Positions 7,682-17,335 are shown, numbered from the stretch's first letter. The stretch is DNA of 64,000 bases from Mycolicibacterium austroafricanum (GCF_000612725.1 NZ_HG964450.1:258428-322427), one strand, 5' to 3'. A program made the numbers and translations. Notes: generated by a model not told the origin, from the sequence alone.

Positions 7682-8740
7682 GTGTTTCGGCTCCGCGGAA
7701 TGTCGGCAGAAGAAGGCGTTGAACCGGTGCTCGTTCTAGTCCGCTCATGGCGCCGGCCGCACCAAACCATTTCTCACGCGGCAGGTGGCGTCGTCCCCGA
7801 GAGCGTCGCCGAGGTGGGCTACTGCCGGCTCGGCGGCGTCGACCAGTGGGTGCTGATCCGCGGCCACGACCTGGCCAACCCGCCGCTCATCCACCTGCAC
7901 GGCGGGCCGGGCTTCAGCGAGACCCGCCTTCTCCGGCACTTCAACGCCGAACTGGAGAACCGGTTCACCGTCGTCTACTGGGACCAGCGCGGCGCCGGCA
8001 AGTCGTTCCGCCGCGGCATGCCGCGCTCGTCGATGACCGTCGAGCAGTTCCTCACCGACCTCGACGACCTGGTCGAGATGGTCTGCGCTCGCGTTGGCCG
8101 CGAGCAGGTCGTGCTGCACGGCCACTCGTGGGGATCGTTGCTCGGCGTGCTGTACGCCGACCGGCACCCGGAGCGGGTCGCGGCCTACCTCGGCACCGCT
8201 CAGATCGGCGACGCGGCGGCAGCGGAGTCTGCCTCGTACGCCTGCGCGCTCGCCGCCGCTGAACGGCGCGGCAACCGCCGGGCCTTGAAGGCGCTGCGCG
8301 CCATCGGCCCGCCCCCGTACCCGGCAGCCGGCGTGTTCACCGAGCGCACCTGGCTGCAGCGCCTCGACGGCCAACTCTCACCGAAAGCGCTGTGGAAACT
8401 GCGCGGGCCGGTGTTCGGCGGCCGCCCGGAATCCTCGCCGCTGGACCTGGTCAACCATATCCGCGGCTTCCGTTTCACGATGGACGTGATGTGGCAGGAG
8501 GTCTCCGCGCTGAACCTCCTCACTGCCGTGCCCGCAATGCGGATGCCGGTCGTCTTCTTCGTCGGTCGCCGTGACCACTGGGTGCCGCCCGACACCACCG
8601 TCGCCTACTTCGACATGTTGGAAGCACCGTCGAAGCAGCTGCTCTGGTTCGACGAGTCCGGTCACGAACCGTTCGTCGACGAACCCGCCACGTTCAACCG
8701 CGCGGTCGTCGACACGGTGGGCGCACTCATCACACCGTGA
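7682..8740 (+). CDS. Alpha/beta hydrolase, proline iminopeptidase-like
   Basis: The protein has the alpha/beta hydrolase landmarks of the prolyl iminopeptidase group: HGGPG oxyanion motif (73-77), DQRGAGKS (101-108), nucleophile elbow GHSWGS with S149, and a late GRRDHWVP acid region and GHEPF histidine. No signal peptide is seen, so it is cytoplasmic. The GTG at 7682 gives 352 residues; an ATG at 7700 is also possible because the first 40 residues are not part of the fold. The stop overlaps the next gene as GTGA, so it is coupled to an exporter. GC content rises sharply here compared with the dpd operon, marking the return to host-like DNA. Confidence 0.8.
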   Translation: MFRLRGMSAEEGVEPVLVLVRSWRRPHQTISHAAGGVVPESVAEVGYCRLGGVDQWVLIRGHDLANPPLIHLHGGPGFSETRLLRHFNAELENRFTVVYWDQRGAGKSFRRGMPRSSMTVEQFLTDLDDLVEMVCARVGREQVVLHGHSWGSLLGVLYADRHPERVAAYLGTAQIGDAAAAESASYACALAAAERRGNRRALKALRAIGPPPYPAAGVFTERTWLQRLDGQLSPKALWKLRGPVFGGRPESSPLDLVNHIRGFRFTMDVMWQEVSALNLLTAVPAMRMPVVFFVGRRDHWVPPDTTVAYFDMLEAPSKQLLWFDESGHEPFVDEPATFNRAVVDTVGALITP

Positions 8741-10257
8741 ACACGACGCCACCTCGACTGTCGCGCACCGCGGCCGCGATGACCGTCGTGGCGATGGGGC
8801 TGGGGTACACCGCCGCCATCGTTGATCCGACGATCCTGTCCGCCGAGATGTCGACGGTGCGGATCGGTCTCGGGATGTCCATGAGCGCAGCGACTTTCAC
8901 CGCGAGCCTGGCCACGCTGACGATGGCCGCCGCGGTCCTCGGCGCCGGCGCCCTCGGCGACGTCTACGGCATGCGGCGGATGTATGTGGCCGGGCTGCTC
9001 GGCACCATCGCGTTCGGTGTCCTGGGTGCCGCCGCCCCCACCGCAGCAGTTCTGATGGTCGCCCGCGCCGGCCTCGGGGTGGCGTTGGCGTTCCTGCTGG
9101 GCTTGTCGCTGGCCATCGTCAACGCGGTGTCCGCGCCCGAGCGCAGAACGACGGTGATCGCGTGGTATTTCGGGGTCGGGTTCGCGGTCGCGGCCCCGCT
9201 GCCCGCGATCGGCGGGTTGCTCGCTACCCAGATGAGCTGGCGGGCCAGCCTTCTCGTCACCCCGGCGCTGGCGGGGGTAGCGCTGGCCATCACGCTGCGG
9301 TACGTACCGCACACGCCCCGCACCCACCGCGCCCTCGACCTGCCCGGCCTGGCGCTGGCCGCCGTCGCGCTGCTGGCACTCGTCTTCGGTATCGCCCGAC
9401 TGGAGACGGCAGCAGACGTCGTCGCCGTCACCGCCCTGTGCACCGCAGCCCTGGCCGCCGCAGGCTTCATCACCAGAGAATCAAAGACACCCCAACCGGC
9501 ATTGGATCTTTCGATCTTCCGCAGTGGCCGCTTCAACGCCGCCGTGACCGCGGGAGTGGTGTTCAACTTCCTCACCGGCGGGCTGCTGATCCTGTTCGCG
9601 TTCTATCTCGTCACCGTACGTGGCGAATCACCGGAGGTGCTCGGCCTGCTGCTGATCCCGGCCACCGTGCTGGCCGCGGTGGCCGCCACGGCCGCGGGAC
9701 CGGCGGCGGTACGGTTCGGTGATCGACCGATACTGGTCGGCGGGTTGGCCGTGATGTTGGCCGCAGTGCTACTGCTTCGGCTGTTCGACGAAAGCACCTC
9801 GCTGACAGTGGTGTTCGCCGCCGTGGCGCTGATGGTCGTTGGCGGCGCCCTCGTGGCGACCCCGCAGGCGTCGATCATGATGGCCAGCGCCCCCGCTCAC
9901 CTCGGCGGCGCGGTCTCGGGCGTCAAAAGCGCTGTCAATCAGACCGGTTATTCACTCGGCCCCACCGTCTTCGCGCTCGTCGGCATCAATCTCATCCTCG
10001 CCGAAGGCACCGAGAAGCTGGCGGGCTCCGGCATCACGCTCGAGGAGGCGCGCGAGGCGTTCCGGGCGACGCACGGCGGCCCGGCGGGCGGCTCCCACCT
10101 TCTCGACCCCGACCGCGCCCAGATCGTGGCCACTGCCGCGACCGAGAGCATGCTCGACGCGATCCACACCATCAGCCTTCTGATGGCCGCGGTCCCGATG
10201 GTCGCCATCGTCGTCGCACTCCTCTGGCTCAAGCCGGACTCCCGCCAAGAGGTCTGA
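8737..10257 (+). CDS. MFS transporter, DHA2-like
   Basis: The 506-residue polytopic protein has about 14 hydrophobic segments, as in the DHA2 drug:H+ antiporter family. The loop after the second helix reads GDVYGMRRMYV, matching the MFS motif A region, and the helix rich in glycine (GVGFAVAAPLPAIGG) resembles motif C of exporters. It begins with a GTG that overlaps the stop of the hydrolase gene, so both are probably made from one message. The pairing suggests the hydrolase and pump act on the same small peptide or amide. The substrate cannot be read from sequence. Confidence 0.82.
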   Translation: MNTTPPRLSRTAAAMTVVAMGLGYTAAIVDPTILSAEMSTVRIGLGMSMSAATFTASLATLTMAAAVLGAGALGDVYGMRRMYVAGLLGTIAFGVLGAAAPTAAVLMVARAGLGVALAFLLGLSLAIVNAVSAPERRTTVIAWYFGVGFAVAAPLPAIGGLLATQMSWRASLLVTPALAGVALAITLRYVPHTPRTHRALDLPGLALAAVALLALVFGIARLETAADVVAVTALCTAALAAAGFITRESKTPQPALDLSIFRSGRFNAAVTAGVVFNFLTGGLLILFAFYLVTVRGESPEVLGLLLIPATVLAAVAATAAGPAAVRFGDRPILVGGLAVMLAAVLLLRLFDESTSLTVVFAAVALMVVGGALVATPQASIMMASAPAHLGGAVSGVKSAVNQTGYSLGPTVFALVGINLILAEGTEKLAGSGITLEEAREAFRATHGGPAGGSHLLDPDRAQIVATAATESMLDAIHTISLLMAAVPMVAIVVALLWLKPDSRQEV

Positions 10258-10282
10258 TCCTGCCGAAAGGCACCCAGGATCT

Positions 10283-10340
10283 CGAAATTGCACTGAGGGC
10301 CGTCAACCGCCGGGGGACCGCGACCCTCAGAACAATCTCG
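10283..10340. repeat. 58-bp palindromic element, copy A
   Basis: The left arm begins CGAAATTGC and the right arm ends CAATCTCG. The arms are 22 bp and pair imperfectly, with a shared CTGAGGG core. It lies between the MFS gene and the next rightward gene. The same 58-bp size and arms recur at 23116, 25600, 30126 and 32140. This is the most diverged of the five. The remaining sequence of the 10258-10517 gap shows no gene. Confidence 0.7.
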
Positions 10341-10517
10341 GTGCGAGCCGAGAACGCCGATCTCGGAGGCGGACGGCATCGCGATGTCGGTGGCAGACAG
10401 TACCCTCGGCTTGTCGACCGAACCTGCCAGTAACAGCGCTCGCTGACTCAAGGGACGGCGCAAGGCTCCGGGTCCGCGCAGCGAAATGGGCGGACTCGAT
10501 GGCTAGGGGGGGTACGG

Positions 10518-11309
10518 GTGAGTAGCAGGGGTTCAGAGAAGATCGGCTGTGGCACCGTCCTCGGCGTCCTCGTCCTGATCGCGGTGATCCCGAAATCGGT
10601 CTGGATCACGCTCGGCATTCTCGTGGCGGTTGCCGCTCTGATCGTCTTCGTCAGCTGGGCAGTCAACGAGAACGACAAGCGTCTCGTCGCAAAACGCGAG
10701 CGGGAACGCGCAGAGGAAGCGGCTCGCGTGGCCGCCGCCAAACGTGAACGCGTCGAGAAGGCCCGCAAGCGGAAACAGCAGCGCATCAAAACCCTCGGCA
10801 AGGCGAACACGGCACGACTCGAATCGGCACTGGCTGCAGTGAAACAGGTGGGCGCCTCCGAAGCTGCGCGTGCAGGGTGGCTCGGCGAAGTCGACTTCAC
10901 CGCCGACATCCGGAGTATCACCGACAACTTCCGGCAGGCACACGCCCTCCGCGAAGTCGGCGACAAGTTGTCCGCACTCGACAAGCCCAACCAGGACGAT
11001 CGCAAGATCCTCTCGGAAGCAAGAACCACCGTCGCCGATCTGGAGCGCGCCGCGTGCGAACGCGTCGAGCTGATCGAACGATGCGCGACGCAGGCCCGCC
11101 TGATCGACAAATCACTCCAAGAAGAACGCGACGATGCGCGGACTGCGGAGCAACGCGCAGAGCTGCACGCGAAGTTGAGTGCCATGCTTTACGGGATTGA
11201 GGCAGCGCCGGACACCGCGCCGACGGACTCGGCGGCGGACGCGGTGATGGCACGCGTCCAGGCCTACCTGGAAATCAAGAACCAGATTCAACAGGCCCGT
11301 GACAGCTGA
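10518..11309 (+). CDS. Membrane-anchored coiled-coil protein, unknown function
   Basis: I do not recognise a family. The 263-residue protein has two adjacent hydrophobic segments at about 12-48 (GTVLGVLVLIAVIP and LGILVAVAALIVFVSWAV), then a highly charged Arg/Lys/Glu/Ala stretch (50-100) that should form a long helix or coiled coil. A second helical region rich in Glu and Arg follows to the end. There is no signal peptide cleavage site, so it is likely an inner-membrane protein with a large cytoplasmic helical domain. The GTG at 10518 has a G-rich run before it. It stands alone, upstream of the kinase-Kelch gene. Confidence 0.65.
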   Translation: MSSRGSEKIGCGTVLGVLVLIAVIPKSVWITLGILVAVAALIVFVSWAVNENDKRLVAKRERERAEEAARVAAAKRERVEKARKRKQQRIKTLGKANTARLESALAAVKQVGASEAARAGWLGEVDFTADIRSITDNFRQAHALREVGDKLSALDKPNQDDRKILSEARTTVADLERAACERVELIERCATQARLIDKSLQEERDDARTAEQRAELHAKLSAMLYGIEAAPDTAPTDSAADAVMARVQAYLEIKNQIQQARDS

Positions 11310-11442
11310 TCAGTACGACGGCAAACCCCACTCACCGCCGCCGAAATAAGCAACCGCGGTGAAACCCGATTCGGACGCTTGCTGAGCCTCGGGTGGGTAC
11401 CGTAAAAGCCAATACTCGCAGTTCACCGGAGGACGTGAGGCG

Positions 11443-14424
11443 ATGGCGGGCGAGATTGCATACGAGTTGGCAGCCGCCGGATTCGTCGACGCCGTCGAAG
11501 TGGGCAGGGGCGGTGGCGGCGTCGTCTACCGCTGCCACCAGCAGTCACTCGGGCGCACCGTCGCCATCAAGGTGCTGGCGTCTTCTCTCGACGAGGACGA
11601 CCGCGAACGATTCCTGCGCGAGGGCTACGCGATGGGCGGCCTGTCGGGCCACCCGAACATCGTCAACATCCTGCAGGTCGGCATGACCGAGCAGGACCGG
11701 CCCTTCATCGTGATGCCCTACCACGCAAGGGGTTCCCTCGCCGACCAGGTGCGGCGGGAGGGCCGCATCCCGTGGCCCGACGCGCTGCGCATCGGCGTGA
11801 AGCTGTGCGGGGCGCTGGAAACCGCGCACCGCACGGGCACCCTGCACCGCGACATCAAACCGGCCAACGTGCTCGTCAACGACTACGGCGACCCGCAGCT
11901 CAGCGACTTCGGCACCGCACGCATCGTCGGCGGATACAAGACGGTGACCGGGTTCTTCACCGGCACGCTGTCCTACACCGCGCCCGAGGTGCTCACCGGT
12001 AAACCGCCGACGGTCGAGGCCGACGTCTACTCGCTCGGCGCCACGATGTACGCGATGATCGCCGGCAAGGCCGCCCACGAACGCAACACCGACGAGGAGT
12101 TGATCGCCCACTACCTGCGGATCACCTCGCAGCCGGTGCCGGACCTGCGCCACCTCGGCATCCCGTCCGACGTGTGCTCGGCGATCGAGAAGGCGATGTC
12201 GCTCGAAGCGGCCGCCCGGTTCGACTCCGCCGCCGAGTTCGGCCGCGCCCTACAGGAAGCCCAGCGGCACAACGGGTTGACCGCAGACACGATGGCGATC
12301 GGCGAGCCGACCCCTGCTGCCGCGCCACCCGAAGGGACGCAAGCACTTCCGCTGTCCGCACCGTCCGATTCCGTTGTCCTGCCACCGATCCCGGCCGCCA
12401 CGCCACCAGCATCGCCGCCGGCCCCACCGCCGCCGCCACCGCCCGACATGTTCGCCCGCAGCCCCTCGAACAGCCCACCCATCACGCCGTGGCCCGTCGC
12501 CCCTCCCCCTTACCCGGCATCCGTCGCGCCGGCCAAGAACCGCAAGAAGACCTTGATCGCGCTCGCCGCCGCGGCGGCCGCGGTGCTGCTGGTAATCGGC
12601 ACCGTCGTCATCGTGGCGTCGCGGGACAACAGAAGCGGCGAGGCCGGCGGCGTGACGACCGCGGCGCGGCCGACCGCCGAAGCGCAGCCCGGGTGGCGGC
12701 CGATCGCCGACTCCCGCATCCCCCTCGCCGCGGCGGCGGCCACCGAGGCCGACGGCACCATCTGGATCTTCGGCGGCATGGGCGCCGACAACCGGGTCAG
12801 CGGCGCCCACGAGGGGTACGACCCGGCAATCGACAGCTGGAAGGGCGGCGAGGCCCTGCCCGTTCCGGTGCAGCGGGCGATGTCGGTGACGTGGCAGGAC
12901 ACCCCCGTCGTGCTAGGCGGCTGGCGTTCCGAGGGCGCCGACACCAAGGTCGCCACCGACCAGGTGTGGCGGGTGGTCAACAGTCGCTGGGTGCAGTTGC
13001 CGCCGCTGCTGCAGCCGCGGGCCGCGGCCGCGGCCGCCGTGGTGGGCGACCGCATCGTCGTCACCGGCGGTGTGGACGCCGCCGGAAAGGTGCTCGACAC
13101 CACCGAGGTGTACGACGGCAGCGGGTGGACGCAGGCCGCGCCGATGCCGACACCGCGGCAGCTGCTGGCCGCGGCGTCGGACGGCGAGCTCGTCTACGCG
13201 ATCGGCGGCACGAACGGGACCGCGGACCTGGCGACGGTCGAGGCGTACGACCCGGCCGCCGACACCTGGACGGCCATGCCCGCGCTTCCCGAGCCGCGCA
13301 GCGACTTCGGGGTCGCGGTCACCGACGCCCGACTGGTGGCGGTCGGCGGCACCGCCGCGGGGCGGCCCCTGAAAACGGTTACCGCGCTTGACCTGACGAC
13401 GTCGACGTGGTCCGACCTGCCGGACCTGGGCACCGCACGCCGCGGAGCGGCCGTCGCCGCTGTGGGCAAGTCGGTGTACGTGATCGGCGGGTCGACCGGC
13501 GCCGGCGACGGCCAGGCCACGTCGTCGGCCGAAGCACTGAAACTGGCGCCGCGCACGCCGCAACCCGCGGCGCAATGGCGCTCGCTGCCGGACGCGCCCA
13601 CCGCCCGGCTGATGATGGCGTACACCGTGCTTGACGACCAGATCTGGATCGCCGGCGGAATCCGGGAGGGCGAGACGCTGGACACCGTCGAGACCTACGA
13701 CACCCGCACCCAACAGTGGCAGTCGCAGCCGTCGCTGCCGATTCCGCTCAACCATGCGGTGGCGGCGACCTACCGCGGCGAGGTCGTGGTGATCGGCGGC
13801 GCCACCGACACCATCACGCAGGCCTCAGACAAGGTGTTCGCGTTCCGCGACGGCACCTGGGTCGAGTTGGCGAGCCTGCAGCACGCGCGGGCGGCGCCCG
13901 CGGCGGCGGTGGTCGACGACAAGCTCGTCGTGGTCGGCGGGCAGAACGACAAACAGGTCGTGCCCCAGACCGAGGTGTTCGACGGCCAGTCGTGGACACA
14001 GGCAGCCGACATGCCCACTCCCCGTGAGCATCTCGCGGCGGTGTCCGACGGCGTGTACGTGTACACGGTCGGCGGCCGGCTCCTGAGCGCCGACGAGAAC
14101 TTGGCGGCCTTCGAGCGCTTCGACCCGGAGTCCGGGAACTGGGAGAAGCTGCCGGACATGCCGACTCCGCGCGGCAGCTACGGCGCGGCGTACCTCGACG
14201 GTCGCATCGTGGTCGTCGGCGGCGAGGAGCCGACGCGGGTGCTGCCCACCGTCGAGATCTACGACATCGCCAACCGAAAATGGAGCACCCAGGCACCGGT
14301 CAACACGCCCGTGCACGGGCAGGCGGTCGCGGCGGTCGGCTCCACGGTGTACTGCATCGGGGGCGCCGACCGGCCGACCCACGAAGGGCCGGTGGCCACG
14401 GTCGAGGCGCTGGACTTCACGTAG
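11443..14424 (+). CDS. Ser/Thr protein kinase with extracellular Kelch propellers
   Basis: The 993-residue protein starts with a complete Hanks-type kinase domain (about 15-270): glycine loop GRGGGGVV (21-28), lysine K43 in AIKV, HRDIKPAN with D137, DFG at 155-157 and APE at 180-182. A proline-rich linker (about 285-365) leads to one transmembrane helix near 367-394. The remaining 580 residues carry repeated GGxxxxx...VExYDPxxxxW blocks typical of Kelch repeats, enough for about twelve blades or two propellers, placed outside the membrane. The kinase part resembles mycobacterial PknK-type domains, but the sensor is different. GGAGG precedes the ATG. Its end overlaps the end of a converging FHA-HTH gene by 8 bp; that protein is a plausible substrate. 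Confidence 0.88.
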   Translation: MAGEIAYELAAAGFVDAVEVGRGGGGVVYRCHQQSLGRTVAIKVLASSLDEDDRERFLREGYAMGGLSGHPNIVNILQVGMTEQDRPFIVMPYHARGSLADQVRREGRIPWPDALRIGVKLCGALETAHRTGTLHRDIKPANVLVNDYGDPQLSDFGTARIVGGYKTVTGFFTGTLSYTAPEVLTGKPPTVEADVYSLGATMYAMIAGKAAHERNTDEELIAHYLRITSQPVPDLRHLGIPSDVCSAIEKAMSLEAAARFDSAAEFGRALQEAQRHNGLTADTMAIGEPTPAAAPPEGTQALPLSAPSDSVVLPPIPAATPPASPPAPPPPPPPDMFARSPSNSPPITPWPVAPPPYPASVAPAKNRKKTLIALAAAAAAVLLVIGTVVIVASRDNRSGEAGGVTTAARPTAEAQPGWRPIADSRIPLAAAAATEADGTIWIFGGMGADNRVSGAHEGYDPAIDSWKGGEALPVPVQRAMSVTWQDTPVVLGGWRSEGADTKVATDQVWRVVNSRWVQLPPLLQPRAAAAAAVVGDRIVVTGGVDAAGKVLDTTEVYDGSGWTQAAPMPTPRQLLAAASDGELVYAIGGTNGTADLATVEAYDPAADTWTAMPALPEPRSDFGVAVTDARLVAVGGTAAGRPLKTVTALDLTTSTWSDLPDLGTARRGAAVAAVGKSVYVIGGSTGAGDGQATSSAEALKLAPRTPQPAAQWRSLPDAPTARLMMAYTVLDDQIWIAGGIREGETLDTVETYDTRTQQWQSQPSLPIPLNHAVAATYRGEVVVIGGATDTITQASDKVFAFRDGTWVELASLQHARAAPAAAVVDDKLVVVGGQNDKQVVPQTEVFDGQSWTQAADMPTPREHLAAVSDGVYVYTVGGRLLSADENLAAFERFDPESGNWEKLPDMPTPRGSYGAAYLDGRIVVVGGEEPTRVLPTVEIYDIANRKWSTQAPVNTPVHGQAVAAVGSTVYCIGGADRPTHEGPVATVEALDFT

Positions 14425-15034
14425 CGCCGTCGCGCAGCTGGGCGAGGGTGACCGCGCCGCGGCGCAGCGCCTCGTTGGCCAGCCGGACGCGCCGGTCGCC
14501 CTCGGTGGGGACGGCGAACTTGTCGTACAGGTTCTGCAGGTGCTGTTTGACGGCGGCCTCGGTGACGTAGAGCTCGCCGGCCATCGCCCGCACCGACGCG
14601 GGCTCGGGAAACGGGTCGTCGGACACCAGCGGCCGGCACAGCACCACGAGCACGTCGAGTTCGCGCCGGGTCAGCCGCGGCGGCGCGTCGACGGGCTGGG
14701 CGGCGACGGTCTCCTCGTCGCGGCGGCCGTCGGCGGCCTCGCGGACCATCCAGAAGATCAGCCGCGACTTGCCGACGCGCACCTCGTCGCCGGAGTGCAG
14801 CACGCGTTCGGCGGTGATCTTCTCGCCGTTGAGGTAGGTGCCGTTGCGGCTGCCCATGTCGCGGATCGACCATGCGGACCCGAGGTTTTCGAAGACGGCG
14901 TGCAGCCGCGAGACGGTGTCGTCGTGCTCGAGCGCGATGGCGTTGCTCGAGGCCTTGCCGAGGGTCACGCGCTGGCCGCCCAGTGGGACGAGCTCCCGTC
15001 CGGTCGGCTTGAAGACTTCCAGGTGGGAAGACAT
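14417..15034 (-). CDS. FHA-domain regulator with C-terminal helix-turn-helix
   Basis: The N-terminal 100 residues form an FHA domain that reads phosphothreonine: LGKASSNAI, SRLHA, and MGSRNGTYLNG are the conserved strand-loop elements. After a linker, residues about 120-200 (LTRRELDVLVVLCRPL..., VTEAAVKQHLQNLYDKF) form a LuxR-like helix-turn-helix. FHA proteins in mycobacteria often bind autophosphorylated kinases, and this gene converges on a Ser/Thr kinase gene with 8 bp of overlap. I chose the ATG at 15034, which has GGAGGT close upstream, over the start at 15055. A role as DNA-binding output of the neighbouring kinase is inferred. Confidence 0.82.
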   Translation of the reverse strand: MSSHLEVFKPTGRELVPLGGQRVTLGKASSNAIALEHDDTVSRLHAVFENLGSAWSIRDMGSRNGTYLNGEKITAERVLHSGDEVRVGKSRLIFWMVREAADGRRDEETVAAQPVDAPPRLTRRELDVLVVLCRPLVSDDPFPEPASVRAMAGELYVTEAAVKQHLQNLYDKFAVPTEGDRRVRLANEALRRGAVTLAQLRDGAT

Positions 15035-15105
15035 GCGCACCTCCTCTCCGGGCATTCTGGCGCAGCGATCGGGTTCGTGGCGCGCGAACGCTGCCTACGC
15101 AGGGA

Positions 15106-15139
15106 CTCGGCCCGCCACCGGTTGCGGTGACGGGCCGAG
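15106..15139 (-). terminator. Hairpin terminator candidate after the secreted repeat gene
   Basis: A 15-bp stem with one mismatch (arms 15106-15120 and 15125-15139, CTCGGCCCG outer part) and a 4-nt loop lies 14 bp beyond the stop at 15153 and upstream of the FHA gene. There is no T-run after it on the minus strand. It may be a U-less mycobacterial terminator separating the two leftward genes. Confidence 0.5.
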
Positions 15140-15152
15140 CGGGGGGTGGCGG

Positions 15153-15599
15153 TCAGGGCTGGGCCAGCACGGAGCCGCGGCCGAGCACCGGCGACCGGAA
15201 GACGCCGCCGCTCTTGGGTTCCGTCGGTTCGAGGACGCCGCCGCTGTCGGCCACCGGCGGTTGGAAGATGCCGCCGCTCGCGGGCCCGGTCGGCTGGAAG
15301 ATGCCGCCGCCGGGCGTGGTCGGCTGCTGGAAGATGCCGCCGGTCTTGGGCGCCGTCGTGATCGTGATCGTGCCGCCGCGGCAGCTGACGATCTTGCCGT
15401 CGACGAAGACGTCCTGGCCGTCGTCGATCGGGATCGGGTAGCCGTCCGCGTCGGTGTAGGTGCAGCCGCCACCGCCGGGGGTGGGCTCGTTGTCGGTGGC
15501 GAATGCGGTAGCCGGGGCGACGGCGAGGACGGCGAAGGCCCCGAGGATGGTTGCGGCGTACTTGACTCCGGACAGCTTGCGGGCGGTCGATGCGCTCAT
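15153..15599 (-). CDS. Secreted protein with GGIFQP repeats, unknown function
   Basis: The 148-residue protein has a clear Sec signal peptide: KLSGVKY, then a hydrophobic helix AATILGAFAVLAVAPATAFA with an AFA cleavage site near residue 34. The mature part has a short domain with two cysteines (GCTYTDADG..., IVSCRGG) that could pair, followed by a tail of five imperfect repeats: GGIFQQP, GGIFQPT, GGIFQPP, GGVLEPT, GGVFRSP. No family is recognised. GAGAGGAAA precedes the ATG. The repeats may be a cell-wall or protein-binding tail. A hairpin lies just after the stop. Confidence 0.75.
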   Translation of the reverse strand: MSASTARKLSGVKYAATILGAFAVLAVAPATAFATDNEPTPGGGGCTYTDADGYPIPIDDGQDVFVDGKIVSCRGGTITITTAPKTGGIFQQPTTPGGGIFQPTGPASGGIFQPPVADSGGVLEPTEPKSGGVFRSPVLGRGSVLAQP

Positions 15600-15815
15600 G
15601 ATGTTTCCTCTCGAAGTGGTGCTCGGGTGTTTCGTTGTTGAGAGGAATACTGCTGGTCAGAGCCCTCGGCGGTAATCGCCGGCAAGCCAGAGTCCAGTGC
15701 CGGAACGGGAAGACTTTCCTATCCCGCGGGTAAGGGCGGGTCCCCTGGCAGCCGCTGCCGATGACCCGTCGTTGTCGTACGGTTGGGATCCACGAGCGCC
15801 GCGAGGAGGTGCGTC

Positions 15816-17291
15816 ATGGGTGAGCGTGTCGAACCGTCCGCCCTCGTGGGCGGCGACGGCCACGCGGTGCAGCACAGGCTGGAGCGGTGCGTCGCCGCGT
15901 TGCGGCGCATGGTCGACGACGGCTGGTTCGACGACCACGACGACACCGTCGGCATGGAGGTGGAGCTCGATCTCGTCGACCCGTTGGGCCGGCCGCGGCT
16001 CATCAACGACGCGGTCCTGGCACGGCTGGGCCGGGCCGACATGCAGCGTGAGCTCGGCCAGTTCAACGTCGAGCTGAATCTGGCGCCCCGCCGGCTCCGG
16101 GGCGGCGTCCTGCGCGAGTGCGAATCCGACCTCGACGGCGTGTTCGACCGGTGCAGGGCGGCGATCGAGGTGCTCGGGGTCCGGCTGGTCGCGGTCGGCA
16201 TGCTGCCCACCCTGAGCGCCGAACAGCTGACCGCAGAGCATATCTCGCACAGCCCGCGCTACGAGCTGCTGGCACGGCGCGTGCGCGCTGCTCGCCACCG
16301 CCCGTTCTCGGTGCGCATCCTCGACGGGTGCGAGCCGGTGGAGTTCAGCACCGACTCAGTCGCGCCCGACGCCGCCACCACCAGTCTGCAGCTGCACCTG
16401 CGGGTGCCACCGGACCGGTTCGCCGCCTACTACAACGCCGCCCAGACGATCGCAGGCGCCCAGCTGGCGGTGGCCGCGAACGCGCCCTACCTGGTCGGCA
16501 ACCAGGCCTGGCAGGAGACCCGAATTCCGTTGCTGGAGCAGCTTCTTGACACCCGCCGCCCCAAGGACGTCCGACGCGGCGCTCCGGCGCGTGTCAGCCT
16601 CGGCGACCGGTGGATCGACGATCCCGTGGAGTTGTTCGACGAAACCGTCCGGGACTTCCCTCCGCTGTTTCCCACGCTGGAGGCCGAGGATCCCGACGTC
16701 GCCGTCGATGCGGGGCGTGTACCGGGCCTGCGCGAGCTGCGGCTGCACAACGGCACGGTGTGGCGCTGGAACCGTCCCGTCTACGACGTCCAGGCCGGAC
16801 GCCCGCAGCTGCGCATCGAAAACCGGGTGCTGCCCAGCGGACCGACCGCCGTCGACATGATCGCCAACGCCGCGTACTACTACGGCTTGGTCCGCGCGGT
16901 CGCCGATACCGACCCCGCCCCGTGGGAGCACATGCCGTTCGCGGTGGCCGAACGGGACCTGCACCGTGGGGCGCGCGACGGCCTGGCGGCGCAACTGCAC
17001 TGGCGAGGCGCCGAACACCCGGCCGATCGGCTCACCCGTGAGGTTCTGCTGCCCGCCGCGGCAGCGGGGCTCGATGCCTGGGGGGTCGATCCCGACGACC
17101 GCGACCGGTACCTCGGAGTGATCGAAGCGCGGGTGCGCAGCGGCCGTACCGGCGCCGCCTGGCAGGTCGAGACGGTGCGCCGCCTACAGGATCGCGGGCT
17201 CGATCGCATCGCGGCACTACATGAGATGACGCGGCGGTATGTCGAGCACGCGCACACCGGCGCACCGGTGCACGAATGGCCGGTGTCGTGA
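15816..17291 (+). CDS. Glutamate-cysteine ligase family protein (GCS2-like)
   Basis: The 491-residue protein resembles GCS2-type carboxylate-amine ligases. VGMEVELDLVD (near 44-54) and GQFNVELNLAP match the catalytic ATP/metal-binding strands of this family, and RIENRVLPSGPTAVDMIANAAYY fits the C-terminal active-site part. These enzymes join glutamate or a related acid to an amine such as cysteine. Mycobacteria use gamma-glutamylcysteine for ergothioneine, but this protein is longer than EgtA and stands alone, so its substrate is open. The ATG at 15816 is chosen because GAGGAGGT lies just upstream. Confidence 0.72.
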   Translation: MGERVEPSALVGGDGHAVQHRLERCVAALRRMVDDGWFDDHDDTVGMEVELDLVDPLGRPRLINDAVLARLGRADMQRELGQFNVELNLAPRRLRGGVLRECESDLDGVFDRCRAAIEVLGVRLVAVGMLPTLSAEQLTAEHISHSPRYELLARRVRAARHRPFSVRILDGCEPVEFSTDSVAPDAATTSLQLHLRVPPDRFAAYYNAAQTIAGAQLAVAANAPYLVGNQAWQETRIPLLEQLLDTRRPKDVRRGAPARVSLGDRWIDDPVELFDETVRDFPPLFPTLEAEDPDVAVDAGRVPGLRELRLHNGTVWRWNRPVYDVQAGRPQLRIENRVLPSGPTAVDMIANAAYYYGLVRAVADTDPAPWEHMPFAVAERDLHRGARDGLAAQLHWRGAEHPADRLTREVLLPAAAAGLDAWGVDPDDRDRYLGVIEARVRSGRTGAAWQVETVRRLQDRGLDRIAALHEMTRRYVEHAHTGAPVHEWPVS

Positions 17292-17335
17292 CCGGCGGCG
17301 CAGAGATCACGGCCCGGCACGGTGTTACTCCGGAC

